From NCBI GenBank assembly GCA_002633005.1, contig NMRA01000118.1:24032-88031 (forward strand): a DNA stretch of 64,000 nucleotides, read 5' to 3'. Below are positions 1 to 12,457 of the stretch, in pieces. The position numbers and the translations under genes were made by a program. The notes beneath the pieces were generated by a model that made no database searches, was not told the origin of the DNA, and worked only from the letters and a program-made list of their open reading frames with translations. This DNA comes from Phoronis australis (Eukaryota > Phoronida > Phoronidae). Position 1 is the first letter of the stretch, and the number at the start of each line of letters is the position of its first letter.

Positions 1-780
1 TGGCTATGCAAACTCTGTTTACACGATAACTATTGGTGAGTATTTGCAATGGCATTCTGTTTGCTGATTATGGAATACTGATTTTGATGGCTATGCAAAC
101 TCTGTTTACACGATAACTATTGGTGAGTATTTGCAATGGCATTCTGTTTGCTGATTATGGAATACTGATTTTGATGGCTATGCAAACTCTGTTTACACGA
201 TAACTATTGGTGAGTATTTGCAATGGCATTCTGTTTGCTGATTATGGAATACTGATTTTGATGGCTATGCAAACTCTGTTTACACGATAACTATTGGTGA
301 GTATTTGCAATGGCATTCTGTTTGCTGATTATGGAATACTGATTTTGATGGCTATGCAAACTCTGTTTACACGATAACTATTGGTGAGTATTTGCAATGG
401 CATTCTGTTTGCTGATTATGGAATACTGATTTTGATGGCTATGCAAACTCTGTTTACACGATAACTATTGGTGAGTATTTGCAATGGCATTCTGTTTGCT
501 GATTATGGAATACTGATTTTGATGGCTATGCAAACTCTGTTTACACGATAACTATTGGTGAGTATTTGCAATGGCATTCTGTTTGCTGATTATGGAATAC
601 TGATTTTGATGGCTATGCAAACTCTGTTTACACGATAACTATTGGTGAGTATTTGCAATGGCATTCTGTTTGCTGATTATGGAATACTGATTTTGATGGC
701 TATGCAAACTCTGTTTACACGATAACTATTGGTGAGTATTTGCAATGGCATTCTGTTTGCTGGTTATGGAATACTGATTT
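1..780 (+). repeat. 87-bp tandem repeat, 9 copies, each with an exon end and 5' splice site
   Basis: Copies start at 1, 88, 175, 262, 349, 436, 523, 610 and 697. They look identical except for one A-to-G change at 763 in the last copy, which then diverges after 780. Each unit holds the last 35 bases of a PCSK7-like exon ([12 protein letters not shown]), a consensus donor G|gtgagt and about 50 bases of intron. No unit contains a splice acceptor. The in-frame read through any unit meets a TGA about 30 bases after the donor. The array may extend left of the window. Confidence 0.97.
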
Positions 781-3700
781 TCTCCCACTTTAACTCATAA
801 TTTTCATAAAATGAAAAGTTTTAAAAGAAATAGGGAAAAACTGTTTGCTATATGTGACAGCATTTTTTTGCGACTTAGTCATCTTGGATATTCATGCCAT
901 GAAAGACAGTTGATACAGTATTTGTTTTGATATGTATTTTCTTCTTGTTTCATTAATTTAAAAATCCTGCTCTACCGTACTTGCATCTTGTATCAGGTGC
1001 TGTTGATGAGACAGGGGCCATGCCGTACTATGCTGAGGAGTGTGCGGCCATGTTGGCAGTGACATTCAGTTCAGGACAAGGTGCTGGCATCAGGAGTATT
1101 GTAAGTACGATCATCACACCAAACATCTTCTTGTCATCTGCCACTGTCGTTAAACTGTTGTAATCTCCATTGCGATTGAGGACTAACTGGGTCAAAAATG
1201 GAAATTTCCAATTTCCTGATCAGCCTGTGTAGACGTGATGGAGTAACTTGGCGAAAGCTGCTCATGGTAGTGAAAGAGTTGAAGCTTGTTTCATTACACT
1301 GTGAGGAAATCTTGATGATTTTGAGACCCAGATTTCATGGGCCCCAAAATTGAAAGTACACATACAATTTGAAAGGTGTGTATACTGTACCCATGTTTGG
1401 AACTATAGAGTGAATGATGCTTGTCAGGAAAAAAATAGTCAGAAGTAGGTATTTACTGAATAACCTGTTTGCAGACAACGACTGACACTGGATTCGGCCC
1501 TAACCGTGGATGCACTAGTCGGCATTCTGGAACAAGTGCTGCTGCTCCTATTGCAGCAGGTATTGTGGCACTCATGTTGGAGGCACGCCCGTGTCTATCC
1601 TGGAGAGATGTCCAACACATTCTGGTTATGACCGCTGTCAAGGTACTGCTGCTGCTGCTGCTGCTGCCCCCTAGGTTGTGCTCGCATTTTGAAATCACTA
1701 CAACAATGTGATAAAAAAATTTGATTCCTGAACCAGCGTGTTTTCCCATCTTGTGGAATTACCTTGATAATTTTAAGATACTATCATTGCCTATTATGAA
1801 AATCACAGCAATTTTGAATAGAATGTCATAGTCTACAGTGCATCTGTCTGTTTTAAGTGAAAATATTTCAACTAATATCTATGCCTTATTAACTAGTACT
1901 GGCTGAACCTCTTGTGAAGTTACCTCTGTCACAGTACTGCTTTATATTGCCAGGTTGATATTGATGTAGCTCACTGGAGCCAGAACAGTGCTGGTCTGCA
2001 TCACAGCCACAAGCATGGCTTTGGTCTGATGGATACCTGGAGACTGGTCAATACTGCAAAGGTAGAGTTAATTTAGGAAAAGCACATGGATATTTGGTCC
2101 CGTTGGCAAATATTAGAGTCTAAAATGACCTCTAACTTGACTTATTGTTGTTTAGTCGATGAATGCTCATGTGAGACAGTAAGACTTGTTGTGATCAAGC
2201 TCATTAGGAGTCATTACCTGATGAAGTCTAGAAAATGACATTTGTAACATTGCAAAACATCGTATCTCAGATTATTCCAATGCTAATGAAAGTTTTGGAT
2301 TTTAGACTTTAATACACCTTTTCTATGAATTGTTTTTAAAATCATGGTACATTTTTTACATTTTATTAAGATGCAGCAAGATGGGACCTTTATGATTGTC
2401 GTTAAAAATCAAAAATTGCATGAAGCAAATAGAAAGTATTTTATTAGAAAACTATTCTTTTTAAGATTTTTCTTGTTCATATAACTGCTTAAGTACAAAA
2501 CTGTAAAGACGTGCACATCTAGAAAGTCTTTTTCATGATGTTTAAAATATTCACCTTCACTGCCTCCACATCATGGCTTTATGCACAGCCAGGTGGCAGC
2601 ACTGATCATTGATCTTCCTTTGTTTTGCCGAAGTCTCCCATTTGCAATATTCTTTACTTGAAAGTGTGACTAAATTTCTATTATCTATAGTTATGCTGTA
2701 TTCTTCCTCTCATTTCTCCTAATTTTAGTTTTCAGTGTGCATGTTTAGTTCCCATGAATCACCAAAGTGAATATTTAAATCATAAACAGTGCATGTCTAC
2801 ATTCTGCCCAACTGTAACATTTTATATAAGTCTGATGAAGTAACGAACAATTCATTTTCCTGGACATTAAGTATAATAGAGAGGTTTGGTAAACACCAGC
2901 CCTTAGTTTCTCAAACTATGTCCATGCTCAAACTAATACTGTTCCCGATTTTTGAATTTCTGATTTGAAATGCTCTGAGCATTAATTTGTAGTGATTCTT
3001 TCCTTGAAAGTGATGCATGTATTTACTGAGTAGTCAGGTCCTTTCTTGTATTTCAGATCTGGCCACCTGTGCCATGGTTGACTTCATTTTCCAGCCATCT
3101 TCAGTCTGTATACTCAACCATTCCCAAACTTCCAAATAAGCTTGATCTCTCCATGACAGGTAATTATTACCACTGCATAATTTTCATTCCTCGTCATAAT
3201 ATGGAAAAGCTTGAAGAAGGCACTGGTGGAAACATAAAAATCTGAGTGGGGAATTTTATTAGACGAATAGTTATACAACTCTCCTTTTTTAGCCGTATTG
3301 GCAATTCATGTAATTCAGTCATAAGGAACCTTCTCCATAGACTACACATTGAGCTCTAACCCTGTCACTGTGGTAGACACGCAGTGGAATGTATTTGAGA
3401 GCAACAGGTGTGATCATCTTGTCAAGAACTTTAGCTGTTGATCCCTACAATTTTTTTTACCTTATTCGTAAAATAGTTATAGCTTAAGCCTCTTATGTTA
3501 TTTGAAGAAGACATCTAACAGTGTGGGGGACTTACGTGGTACACATTCAAAATAAATAAAATAATGCAAAAATGCTTGTATTTTTAGATTTTTCTCTCTG
3601 TCATAGTATTCTACTAAGGACATAAGTTAATTTTCTACTTGTCTTTATAGTGACTCGTGACAACACGTCATTGTTTTCTCTGAACTCATTGGAGCACATT

Positions 3701-6700
3701 GTTGTCACGGTGATGATAACTCATCCCAAAAGAGGTCAGCTTGATATCAGACTGGTCTGTCCATCAGGAATGGAGTCTGTGCTGGCTTCCTACAGAGATG
3801 TTGACAGGTAGTGCAACTGGTGAAGTATGTTGTCCGTTTTGTTAGTTTGAATGTGCTACAAAGCAAACCTCTTGCCAAAAAAATATATTTTGAATTTATT
3901 AAACGACTTACAATTAAGCTGGTCTCTACTCTGTCTTGTTTCTTTCTGTTTGGTATGATTTGTGAGATTATTGGTAAGGGCTGACAGCTGGTTATTTCTT
4001 GAGACCAGGTGCACTATGGGTTTATTCAGGCATGTCCTTTCATGCACCGATCATGGAGACCATAAATTATTTCTCATGTGAGCGAGGAACAACTAGGGTC
4101 CAGTGTTGTATCAGAAAGGGACCTAAATGAAAAGTTATGAAGAAGGGGTGGTTTATAGTAGCTTTAAAGGAGAAGCCCAAGATGAAGGTTTCTTAAAATG
4201 CTGTTTAAAATAGAAATCCCTGGTTTTCTTAAAGTCATTTTCAGTGTTAATTATTGATCGTTTCCCCTGTCCTTTATTAAGTATGGATGTAATATTAGTG
4301 AGGTGATAGCACAAAATGATTTTGTAACACCTTGTTTCTACTTTCATTTTCGTTGAGCAAACCCTATGGCAGTGTTCAGTAACAAGTCGGTCATTATGTT
4401 TGATCAATGAAAGGGAATGGAGAAACAAGATGTGTGAAGCTCAATCTTGGCATTTATGACACTTCACGGTTATTACATTACATAATTAATTATTGAAGAC
4501 CTGTGAAACATCAATCCTGAAATCTGTCTTTATGGTAATGTTGGATTTCCATAAAGCAATCTAAAACATTGGCCATTTCCATTCAGAAGATGTACAGCTT
4601 AATACCCACAGTATACCTTGATCATGGTTATTTTTGTCTCTCCATAAGTAGTTCAATTCTTTTGTCAAATAGAGACAGTGTGCAGCTGATTAATGGTGCT
4701 GAGCGACTGACTGATGATTCTATCCCTTGTGATCTGATGTGCCACACACACACATACAGTTATATAATATGTCATAGATAGTATGTGTTTGATAAGTCAA
4801 CACAACTGTAATGTACTACAAGTCAGGATTGCTACTTTCAATGTGGTTCCCATCTTTTCACTATTATGCTAAGAACAATTCAAAAGTTTTTCACTGTTAT
4901 GGGGAGAACAGTTCACAAGTTTTCGCTATTTTGGACAAAACAGTTCACATCCTTTCACTTTTATGTGCAGAAGAGTTCATATCTGTTCACTTTCTGTGGG
5001 CAGAACAGTTCACAATCATGTTTTCACTATTTTGGACTGAACAGTTCATATCTTTTCACTATTAAGTGTTGAACAATTTTCATGTTTTCACTATTGCTAA
5101 TGATGTTCAGTTCACATCCTTTCACTGAAAACATTCCCTTTAAATGAGGTAAGGACAAGTTTGGAGAAATCTTTTTGATTTATCCAATGTCAGCGTTTTT
5201 TTATCCACATTCCATCCTCACTAGTGATTTTGGGTCATCAAAGGAGTGACTATTCATTCGGAATGGAGTGAGTGGGATGGCTGTTTCTTATCAAATCATC
5301 TCTAAATAGAAGGTTTGAAAGCATCCAGAATGTACTTTTCAATTTTCTTTTTTGGTCATGAAAACCCGACGAAAATCAAAATCTGTATAGAGAAGTAAAA
5401 ATTAGACTACATGCAGGGTTTTTGAATTTTCAAAATTAGTCATGTAGTATTGGTTTTGTTAACAAAGCCCGTGCCTGGACCTGTACATTAAAGAGTCCTT
5501 CCACCATGGCTTATCAGCTAATTATACATTTATCACTTACTCACAATAGAAGCTGGGCCTGAAAGATTGTGGATAAAACCTCCTGCTGTGATGATAGAAT
5601 TTGTTTAAAGGACGTGAATATGGTGAGAGCAATTAGATGAACATTTTGTAAAATAACACCAACAATCTCATTATGGTTTTTACAGACAGTGTACTAGAGT
5701 GAATAACATCTCAGTTCATTTTATACGTGCACAGCTATGTTGTATATTTCAGGTCAACCAGCGGTTTTCAGTTGTGGCCTTTCAGTACAGTGAGGTGTTG
5801 GGGAGAATCTCCTGTGGGTGTCTACAGGCTGCTGGTCAGGGACAAAGGTGGGTTACTGGACCTGGTGGTGGTTTGCTTGCTTGTGTGTTTGTGTGTGCGT
5901 GTGCGTGCGTGTGTGTCTATAGGCTGATGGTCAGGACCTGGGGGTGTATGACTGGTTTGTTTGTCTTTGCATGTTTGCATGTGTCTATATAATAAGGATC
6001 TGTGACAAAGTGGGGTCACTGGACCTGGCGGAGTATCAGTTTCCACACAAAAAGTTCCCATTTGGTTTCAACTTCAGACAACAGCGGTTATTATGTTTCT
6101 AAATTGACTTGTGTGTGTGCATGTGTGCGTGCGTGTGTGCGTGTTTGTAAATTGATGACAATTTTGAATCATTGTACACTGAGACTTATTTTTGTGTAAT
6201 GATAATCAAAGTTATGTTATGTTCAAAAGTTGAGGTTTTCTATTAGTTGATGATGTCTAGCATCACCATTGTTATGTAACAAGATTGTAATCACCTGAAG
6301 CTCCCTTGCAGATCTTTCATCTTCCAGAGGAGTATTCATTAGTTGGCAGTTGACATTGTACGGGTCGTCTATGACAACAGAGGATGTTAAGCAGAGACTG
6401 AGGTAGGCAGGAGTGTCTTAACTGAAAACTCAAAAACCCACATTTAAAGGCATGTTTGACCACGCATTGATAAACCCACATTTAAAGGCATATTTGACTA
6501 GACATTCTCTATTGCTTGGTATGCCATGATATGAACTTTCCTATTGCTTCTGCCTCAAACATTCCCAGTTGTGTGGTACGTGGGAGCATCAACGTTTTTC
6601 TACTTTGTATGATTTGTCTCCATATCAACACTCTCTGTAACTGTATAGTTTAACCTAACTTTCTCAATGTGGCTGGTACAGCGGCAGTTTTCATAAAGGT

Positions 6701-9181
6701 TTATTAGTCCTTCTGGTCTAAAGTAGGTAAAGTTTCAAGTCAAAAACTGCTATTTGCCTGGTGTCTTCCTGAGATTCACCATTACATGAAATTAGATGAA
6801 GTCAAGTGAATTTTCCCAAGTTCATCAACGTTTTTGGAAACTACTGTATACCATAACAACATTTCTCATTTTTATGTTATATGCCATAAACATCAACGTT
6901 CTTGTTTTGTCTACTCTGGTCTGTTGTAGTATGGCGTTATACTTTCAGGACTGTCCATGAGTCCTACAGTGGTGTGTATCTCAATGATAGTTACTCTCCA
7001 CCCTGTCCCAGGGTCTCATTCAAACAACAGGCATCCACCGGCTGGGTCACAGGAAAAAGGCTGCTCAAGGTAGGCAAGGTTGATATAAAATAACACATTC
7101 ATAGAGAAAGTAAAAAGAATAACGTTATTGTGTTATTGTTTTGCCGTATACCAGTCATCATGGGATGGGCACCATTTGACATGTTTTACTTACTTTATAA
7201 GTTCTTTAGGGCTGTTCCAGCAAAATCTGTATGGGAGGGGGGGAAGGCACTTTTATTTCTTACCCACCGCCCATATTTTTCATTTATTTCTCCAACCCAT
7301 GACCCATAATTTTTTAATTATTTTTAATGGGTTAAAATATAAAATCCAACACTTGCAAACAAATTGCCTCCAGGAGGACCTGTTAAGAACTTAGATGATT
7401 GACAGACAAGAACTAGTTGTCTTGTCCAATATTGTCAAAAACTAAAGTAGGCAGTGAGCAATACTTTTGGCAGCCACCAGGTGTCTCTGTTCACCATGTG
7501 TCTATAATTTCAATGAACATTTTTTCATTTATAAGGATCTATGAACTGTCTCCACGAACTCTTTTATACTTCTATGTCAAGTGAATATTGGAACTTGTTT
7601 ATTTTTTTCATCTTACTCCTCATACTTTTTATTCAAAAATCATCAATTTTCTTATATGTGTTAACACCAGTTTAGTGTTGCATAACTTTTCAATTAAATA
7701 GGACTGCAGACAAACAGTTGGCTCAAATCAAGTTGCCCATGACTTGATTAATGGCTTAGTGAACATATTGCACTCTGTTCACTGGCAATATGGGCTTTTT
7801 TGTATTGGGTTAAGTTAGGATATATGCATTTCGTTTTGACTTTTGAGGGCTGAAGTAACCAACCTGTCAACATTAACAGGTCAAAAAATACCACCCATTT
7901 TTAATGGATCACTTCTTACAGGAACGACCACCTATAATTTGTGTTTTTTTCTGAAGACAACCACCCATGAATTTTTATTTCTACTGCCGTCCCCCCCCTC
8001 CCACACGGATTTTACTGGAACAGCCCTTATATATTTGTTGAAAACTTTGGCCTGATTATTATTCATGTCGAAGTAGGTTTGCTTAATTTTGAATTTTCTT
8101 TTTCTGTTTAGCTCTTCTTGAATTCTCTGAAGAAAATTTGTTACTATGCAGCAGTTTCAAATAATGTGCCAAACATATGCTGATTCAGATTACTGCCTTT
8201 TAGACCTGCTGAAGGGTATCAATGTTATTTTGTTATTGTTTTTACCGTGTACCCACCAACTACTGTGTAACGTGGTCACTTATTCATCAAACTTTTGTAT
8301 ATCTTGGAAGTTCATTTGGAAGTGTGTTTTCTGTCGAGTTCTTGGCTTCATTCAGTTCATAAAATCAATGTTATGACAATATCTTTGTGTTTTGAGCTAA
8401 AAGTTGAAATAATGTGCTGAATGCAACAATATCACTCTGTGTGTGGTCTTATTATTTTAATGATTCCGATCATTCGCATTATTTGTTTAGTTACATGATC
8501 ACAAAATAGGAAAATAGTGTGAGGTTGATGCCCTGTGCCGCGGCGCCATCTTTGATAACTATTGTTTGGGTTAATATTTTCATGTTTGGGTGGAACCATT
8601 TGCTTTCAAGAGTTTTTTTAATGTGGGTGAATTAGTGTTCCAAATTACATTTGATAAAATGAAATTTTGTTCATTGATTGGTTCAGCGGCTGGGACCTTT
8701 AAGAACTAATGTTGAATTGTAAATGACTGTTATGTGATGTTATTTCTAGTTCCTCACTCTGACCGGTGTCTTTCTTCTGGTTATGGCTTTGTACCAAACA
8801 TTTGAGTATATGTGGTGTGATAAAGATGCGAAAGAAGAAGAGAGACATTCTGGGCTTGCCAGGCAGGCTGAGTACCTATCACTAGCCACAGGTGGCACTG
8901 ATGCCAGCACAGAAGGTGCCAGTGACAGAACACACTTACTAGCTGACACAGACGACATTCCGTTACAGACATTTCAGTCTTGTCAATCAATTACAACTGG
9001 TGAGAATGACTGTCCTAATGAATCATCTCATTGTTCTCAGTCTTGTCATGATGATTGTAGTGGTTCCTCTGGATCTGATCAGGGTTTGAGTGAAACTGAT
9101 CAGATGGCGCTAGTAGTCGACATGCTAGACCAGGAAGATGTAAATGACAATAGACAGCTAGTGGTTGACTTACCACCATAG
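1..9181 (+). CDS. PCSK7: Proprotein convertase subtilisin/kexin type 7-like, C-terminal part (10 exons, 5' end outside window)
   Basis: Membrane-bound serine endoprotease that cleaves secretory proproteins at basic sites in the trans-Golgi and endosomes. Exons that join without any phase conflict: 1-35 (first of several identical copies), 997-1100, 1475-1642, 1954-2061, 3057-3159, 3651-3807, 5753-5847, 6312-6402, 6949-7069, 8750-9181. Together they give 470 residues plus a stop. The order matches PCSK7: end of the S8 catalytic domain ([12 protein letters not shown], then [15 protein letters not shown]), the active-site Ser in HSGTSAAAP, the WRDVQHI and HGFGL blocks, the P domain ([34 protein letters not shown]), a juxtamembrane linker, one transmembrane helix and a cytoplasmic tail. 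The catalytic Asp, His and oxyanion Asn lie upstream of the window. The blocks AVDExGxMPxYAEECAxMLAVTF and STVRCWGE favour PCSK7 over furin and other convertases. The family assignment is from memory of the human protein; the exon structure is read directly. Confidence 0.93.
1475..1642 (+). CDS. PCSK7: PCSK7-like exon with catalytic serine
   Basis: A 168-bp phase 0-0 exon between acceptor tttgcag and donor AAG|gtactg. It encodes 56 residues containing the S8 serine signature HSGTSAAAP, followed by [20 protein letters not shown]. The donor runs directly into a (CTG)7 tract at about 1646-1666. Confidence 0.93.
1646..1668 (+). repeat. (CTG)n trinucleotide tract at a splice donor
   Basis: Seven CTG units start three bases into the intron after the 1475-1642 exon. 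They overlap donor positions +3 onward. Confidence 0.9.
4850..5130. repeat. Degenerate ~40-bp tandem repeat in PCSK7 intron
   Basis: About six to seven diverged units share the core ttcactatt...gaacagttcaca. They lie in the intron between exons 3651-3807 and 5753-5847. Spurious short reading frames here follow the repeat and are not genes. Confidence 0.75.
5870..6150. repeat. Two GT-rich tracts within a local duplication
   Basis: Tracts of (gtgt/gcgt)n at about 5881-5920 and 6108-6146. The flanking words (tctataggctgatggtcagg and ctggacctgg) repeat parts of the adjacent exon 5753-5847 and its intron start. This suggests a small tandem duplication of the exon end, decayed inside the intron. 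Confidence 0.5.
8750..9181 (+). CDS. PCSK7: PCSK7-like last coding exon: transmembrane helix and cytoplasmic tail
   Basis: Acceptor ttatttctag, phase 0, then 143 residues and a TAG stop. The exon opens with a hydrophobic helix ([15 protein letters not shown]) that continues from basic residues of the previous exon (GKRLLK). An acidic, Ser-rich cytoplasmic tail of about 120 residues follows. Two classic adaptor signals can be read in the tail: a tyrosine motif YLSL and an acidic dileucine DRTHLL, followed by the acidic stretch ADTDD. These fit cycling between trans-Golgi, plasma membrane and endosomes. The tail is longer and more acidic than the part of the human tail I can recall. Confidence 0.92.
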   Translation, partial: FLTLTGVFLLVMALYQTFEYMWCDKDAKEEERHSGLARQAEYLSLATGGTDASTEGASDRTHLLADTDDIPLQTFQSCQSITTGENDCPNESSHCSQSCHDDCSGSSGSDQGLSETDQMALVVDMLDQEDVNDNRQLVVDLPP

Positions 9182-11000
9182 CTGGTGTGCATGTCAAACA
9201 TTATTTAAGTCTGGGTGTATTCTAGCTGTAGGTCTTACTAAGCAGGAAGTCGATAAGTTGGCCCATGTACTAAGTTTTAGCAACAGGTACAACTAGACCA
9301 CTTTTAGTGCTTCGGCCAAAACAGGGTTTAGTGTAATTGTTTTGCCGTAAGTACTGCTAGACCACTTGTAGTAAACTCTTTTCTCCATAGATTCTATTAT
9401 GCAGGTCACATGCATGAGTGCCACCTGTTGTGTAAAAAGGACAACTTGTCTCAAACTGAACTCTTACATTCCAAGTTGTTTAGGAAGAGAGACTATTAGT
9501 ACTTCTATATTTTGACGCCATTTTATTCCGGATAGATAACCAAATTTTGTTATCTTTTTCTAATTGCGCTAACATGTAGTTAAACTTTTTCTAACTCTGG
9601 CAATCTGATAGATGAGGTTTCTGATTTTTATTGTTTAGTAACAAGCTTGCAGGCTTTGTAACCATTGGTAAAATAATTTGGCTGAGTAATATTTAACATA
9701 CTCTTTCCTAAGTTTTCAACAGCATAGAATATAGAGTTAGTACCAGTAATCAAAAACACCGATAAATATATCGGTCTCTGCATGTGATTACACTTTACTG
9801 TCAGTTTTTGTGCCTTCGTATCATTCAGTTGTTCTGGCCATTTCCTTGGTCCACCACCAGAATTTGATGATTTAAGGTCAAAAGCTAATTGTTTGTATTT
9901 CGAAAAAATGGTTGCGTCTTGACAGAAGATCATTTGAGAAAAAATTTGACTGGAAAATTGACTGTGAACGTGAAAATTTAAAACTTATTCTCAAAGCGAA
10001 TATAAAAACTCTTTATTGTTAAAATTGTACACTTTTATTTGTGATTGCTGGCTTATACAAGCTTTGCTGTGAAGTGAAGTGTTGGCAAATTCAACATTGT
10101 TAATTAGTTGAGCAATTCTTATATATTAGTGTCTAGTGTTGGTGCTTTACTTACTGTAGACAGGATGAAGAACTGCTTAATATGATAGAATTATTACCAA
10201 TCAACACAAATATATGGATTTTTAATTTTTATTATGCAATCGGTGTGTTAAAATTTATTTTGATGTTAACTGTTATGCAATGAAAATGTTAATTTTAATT
10301 AGAGCATACTTTGTTATTTATAATGACGTTGATCAACTTTCCTGGACAGATGTTGATGTCCCTACTTAAGAAAACGTAGTTAATAAGATTTTTTTAGTTA
10401 GTTGCAGAGAGGTGGGAATGCTTTTCTGGTGAATTCCAATGTTTTTGTAAGGTTTGAACCCAGCTCATTGCGTGTTAGACTACCATCGTTTTAGTAACAT
10501 AGTTATTGTTTTACAGTTTTACATGTAGTACTTTGATAGTGATATTTTTGTTTAGTAGGTGAGGGTCATAATATCAATCTAATGCAAAGAAATGTCTTCC
10601 ACAATGTTTTAAGAATTCCATTTGAACAATGGGACTTGTTATAGATTTTAGAATGTATATCATGTAATTCAGGAATTGCTTTTAATTTCAATTTTAATTG
10701 TGATTTAGAGACTAAGAATTTTGTTTATTGTATGGAGTCTTATGTGGTTAATTTAAAAGAAACCTGTGGTTTGTTATGGAGAATTACATAGTCTCAGCTC
10801 TTGCGAGCAGTTATTTACACAAAGTAATGTTTTTCTATCATGGTTTATGAATAATTTCATTTCTCATGTAGAAATTAATATTTTTTATGTGGACTTGCAT
10901 TGGTTTGCAGGGATTACAGAAACAGTTTTATTGGGTGGTGATCTTTGTTTATAAATGGCTTTTTGGCACATGGCAATAAAGAGGCATTAGCTTTTCAATT
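9182..11000 (+). other. PCSK7: Probable 3' UTR of the PCSK7-like gene
   Basis: AT-rich sequence without splice-linked coding potential. The only clear AATAAA is at 10975-10980, about 1.8 kb after the stop, followed by a T-rich downstream element. A small hairpin (accgata/tatcggt) occurs near 9757-9775. Whether the whole stretch is transcribed is an inference. Confidence 0.55.
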
Positions 11001-11115
11001 TGTTTTTTTTACTGAACACTGGTCACGAAATAAGTCCGCCCACGGAACTGACTCCAGGTCGAAAGCAGAAACGAGATATCGACTGCGTGACTGCGGGGAT
11101 TATCGGGAAGACAAC

Positions 11116-12457
11116 ATGGCATCTGCTCTGTTGGACGTCATGCCACAGCTCACTGAAGCTTCTTTTGCATCCACCAGCAAAAGTCGATGGATAGGAGTAC
11201 CCCTGGCCGGGTAATGTTTCTCTGCAGTAGTTGGTAGTATTCATCGGGAGACAAGCGAGATACTGCCGTGATACCGATATCCCCTAAGTTTGTCTTGGAC
11301 TGCTTATAAGGTCATAGCCTTATATTCGATGTCTTTAATTGCATTTTATGTTCCATGAAAACGCGTGCTTTTACCTCTAAGGTTTTTAAGGTAAATTTGA
11401 TATATCCTCGAGCCTGCTTGCAATCGCTAAAAGCATGACAAATACGGCAGTAGATGGCGTCTATGTAGCGAATTCAGGTTACCCGCACTTCAAATAACCC
11501 ATGGTAAGTGATAATGTGACTCGACTTAAAATTAACCCTCGGTTATTTAAATTCGATTTCAAATTACCGAGCATTAATCTGAAAGTTTATTTCATATTCC
11601 CTCTATATTTAGATTACCCCCATGTTGAATTTTAAATGCGATACTAATTAAAAACCCGAAAATATTTTATTCATCAAGTCAAATGGGAGAGGGGTAATCT
11701 AGCCATAGGGGAGGAAATCTGAACTTGATTTCAAATTACCGGGGGGGGGGGGGTAATCTGAAGAGGGGAAATTCGAAATCGTTACACCGGAGAGGCATGA
11801 AATTCGAGTAAAAGAAAAAATCAACAGAAACGAAGCCTACCCCAGAAATGCACGACCGTGATTTAGATTCAAAATCCACAAATTGCAACCTTGAGAGAAC
11901 ATACCTGTGTTCTCGACTTACTCAACTCCTGGGAGCACGTAATGCCCCATATTAAAGCCACTTGATATAAATGTCAAAGTATTCTGTTTGGAGGTGGGGG
12001 GAGGGGGGGTGGGTACACGTACAACTTATGACAAAGGTGCGAAACTTACTGAAGCTTGCCATGTTCCGAATAAAGAGCAAAGTTTGACTGATTTGTCATC
12101 AATTCCTGCATGATCCAAACCGCTGTGAATCGCTGTGAACGTTTTAAATCTATTGGTAGACCCACACAAAAGTTTCAACCTCTACTCATTTTGAAATAAA
12201 GCGGAAACTACATAAGGATAGGCCTTTCTCAACTTTTCGATTACTCTTTTTTATTTTCATATTTGAACCAACAAAGCCCAAAAATCTCAAGTGGTGAGGT
12301 GTCGCCCAAAGCCCCTAAACCCCCTATCTACCGGCCTGTTATTAGTTACTTCGCTTCATGCACCGTTCTTCAAACGCTATTAGGAACCATTGTTCTTGGA
12401 ATGTTCCACTTTTGTATAAAGGACTATCAAAAATTGGACTTACTTCGATTTTTATGA
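11116..12457 (+). CDS. Candidate small two-exon gene for a single-pass membrane protein (unrecognised)
   Basis: Exon 1 (11116-11210) starts at ATG in a CpG-rich patch and encodes 31 residues beginning MASALLDVMPQ. It ends CCGG|gtaatg in phase 2. A possible second exon (12277-12457, after ..acaaag) continues in frame and contains a Pro/Lys-rich segment. It then has a hydrophobic stretch (VISYFASCTVLQTLLGTIVL), a short polar tail and a TGA stop. The total would be about 91 residues. Both splice sites are weak, especially the acceptor, and I recognise no family. Alternatively, the first block is a first exon of something else or chance. Confidence 0.2.
11500..11820. repeat. Low-complexity AT/G-rich block with poly-G and recurring 'aaattacc/aatct' words
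   Basis: Words such as ttcaaattacc and ggtaatctga recur in both orientations, around a 14-base poly-G at about 11741-11754. It looks like a decayed repeat. No gene is seen in 11820-15100 apart from the candidate listed; that stretch reads as ordinary intergenic DNA. Confidence 0.45.

Noticed and set aside
4569-5072. Chain of short + strand frames rich in FHYF
   Set aside because: Produced by the degenerate 40-bp repeat in a PCSK7 intron.
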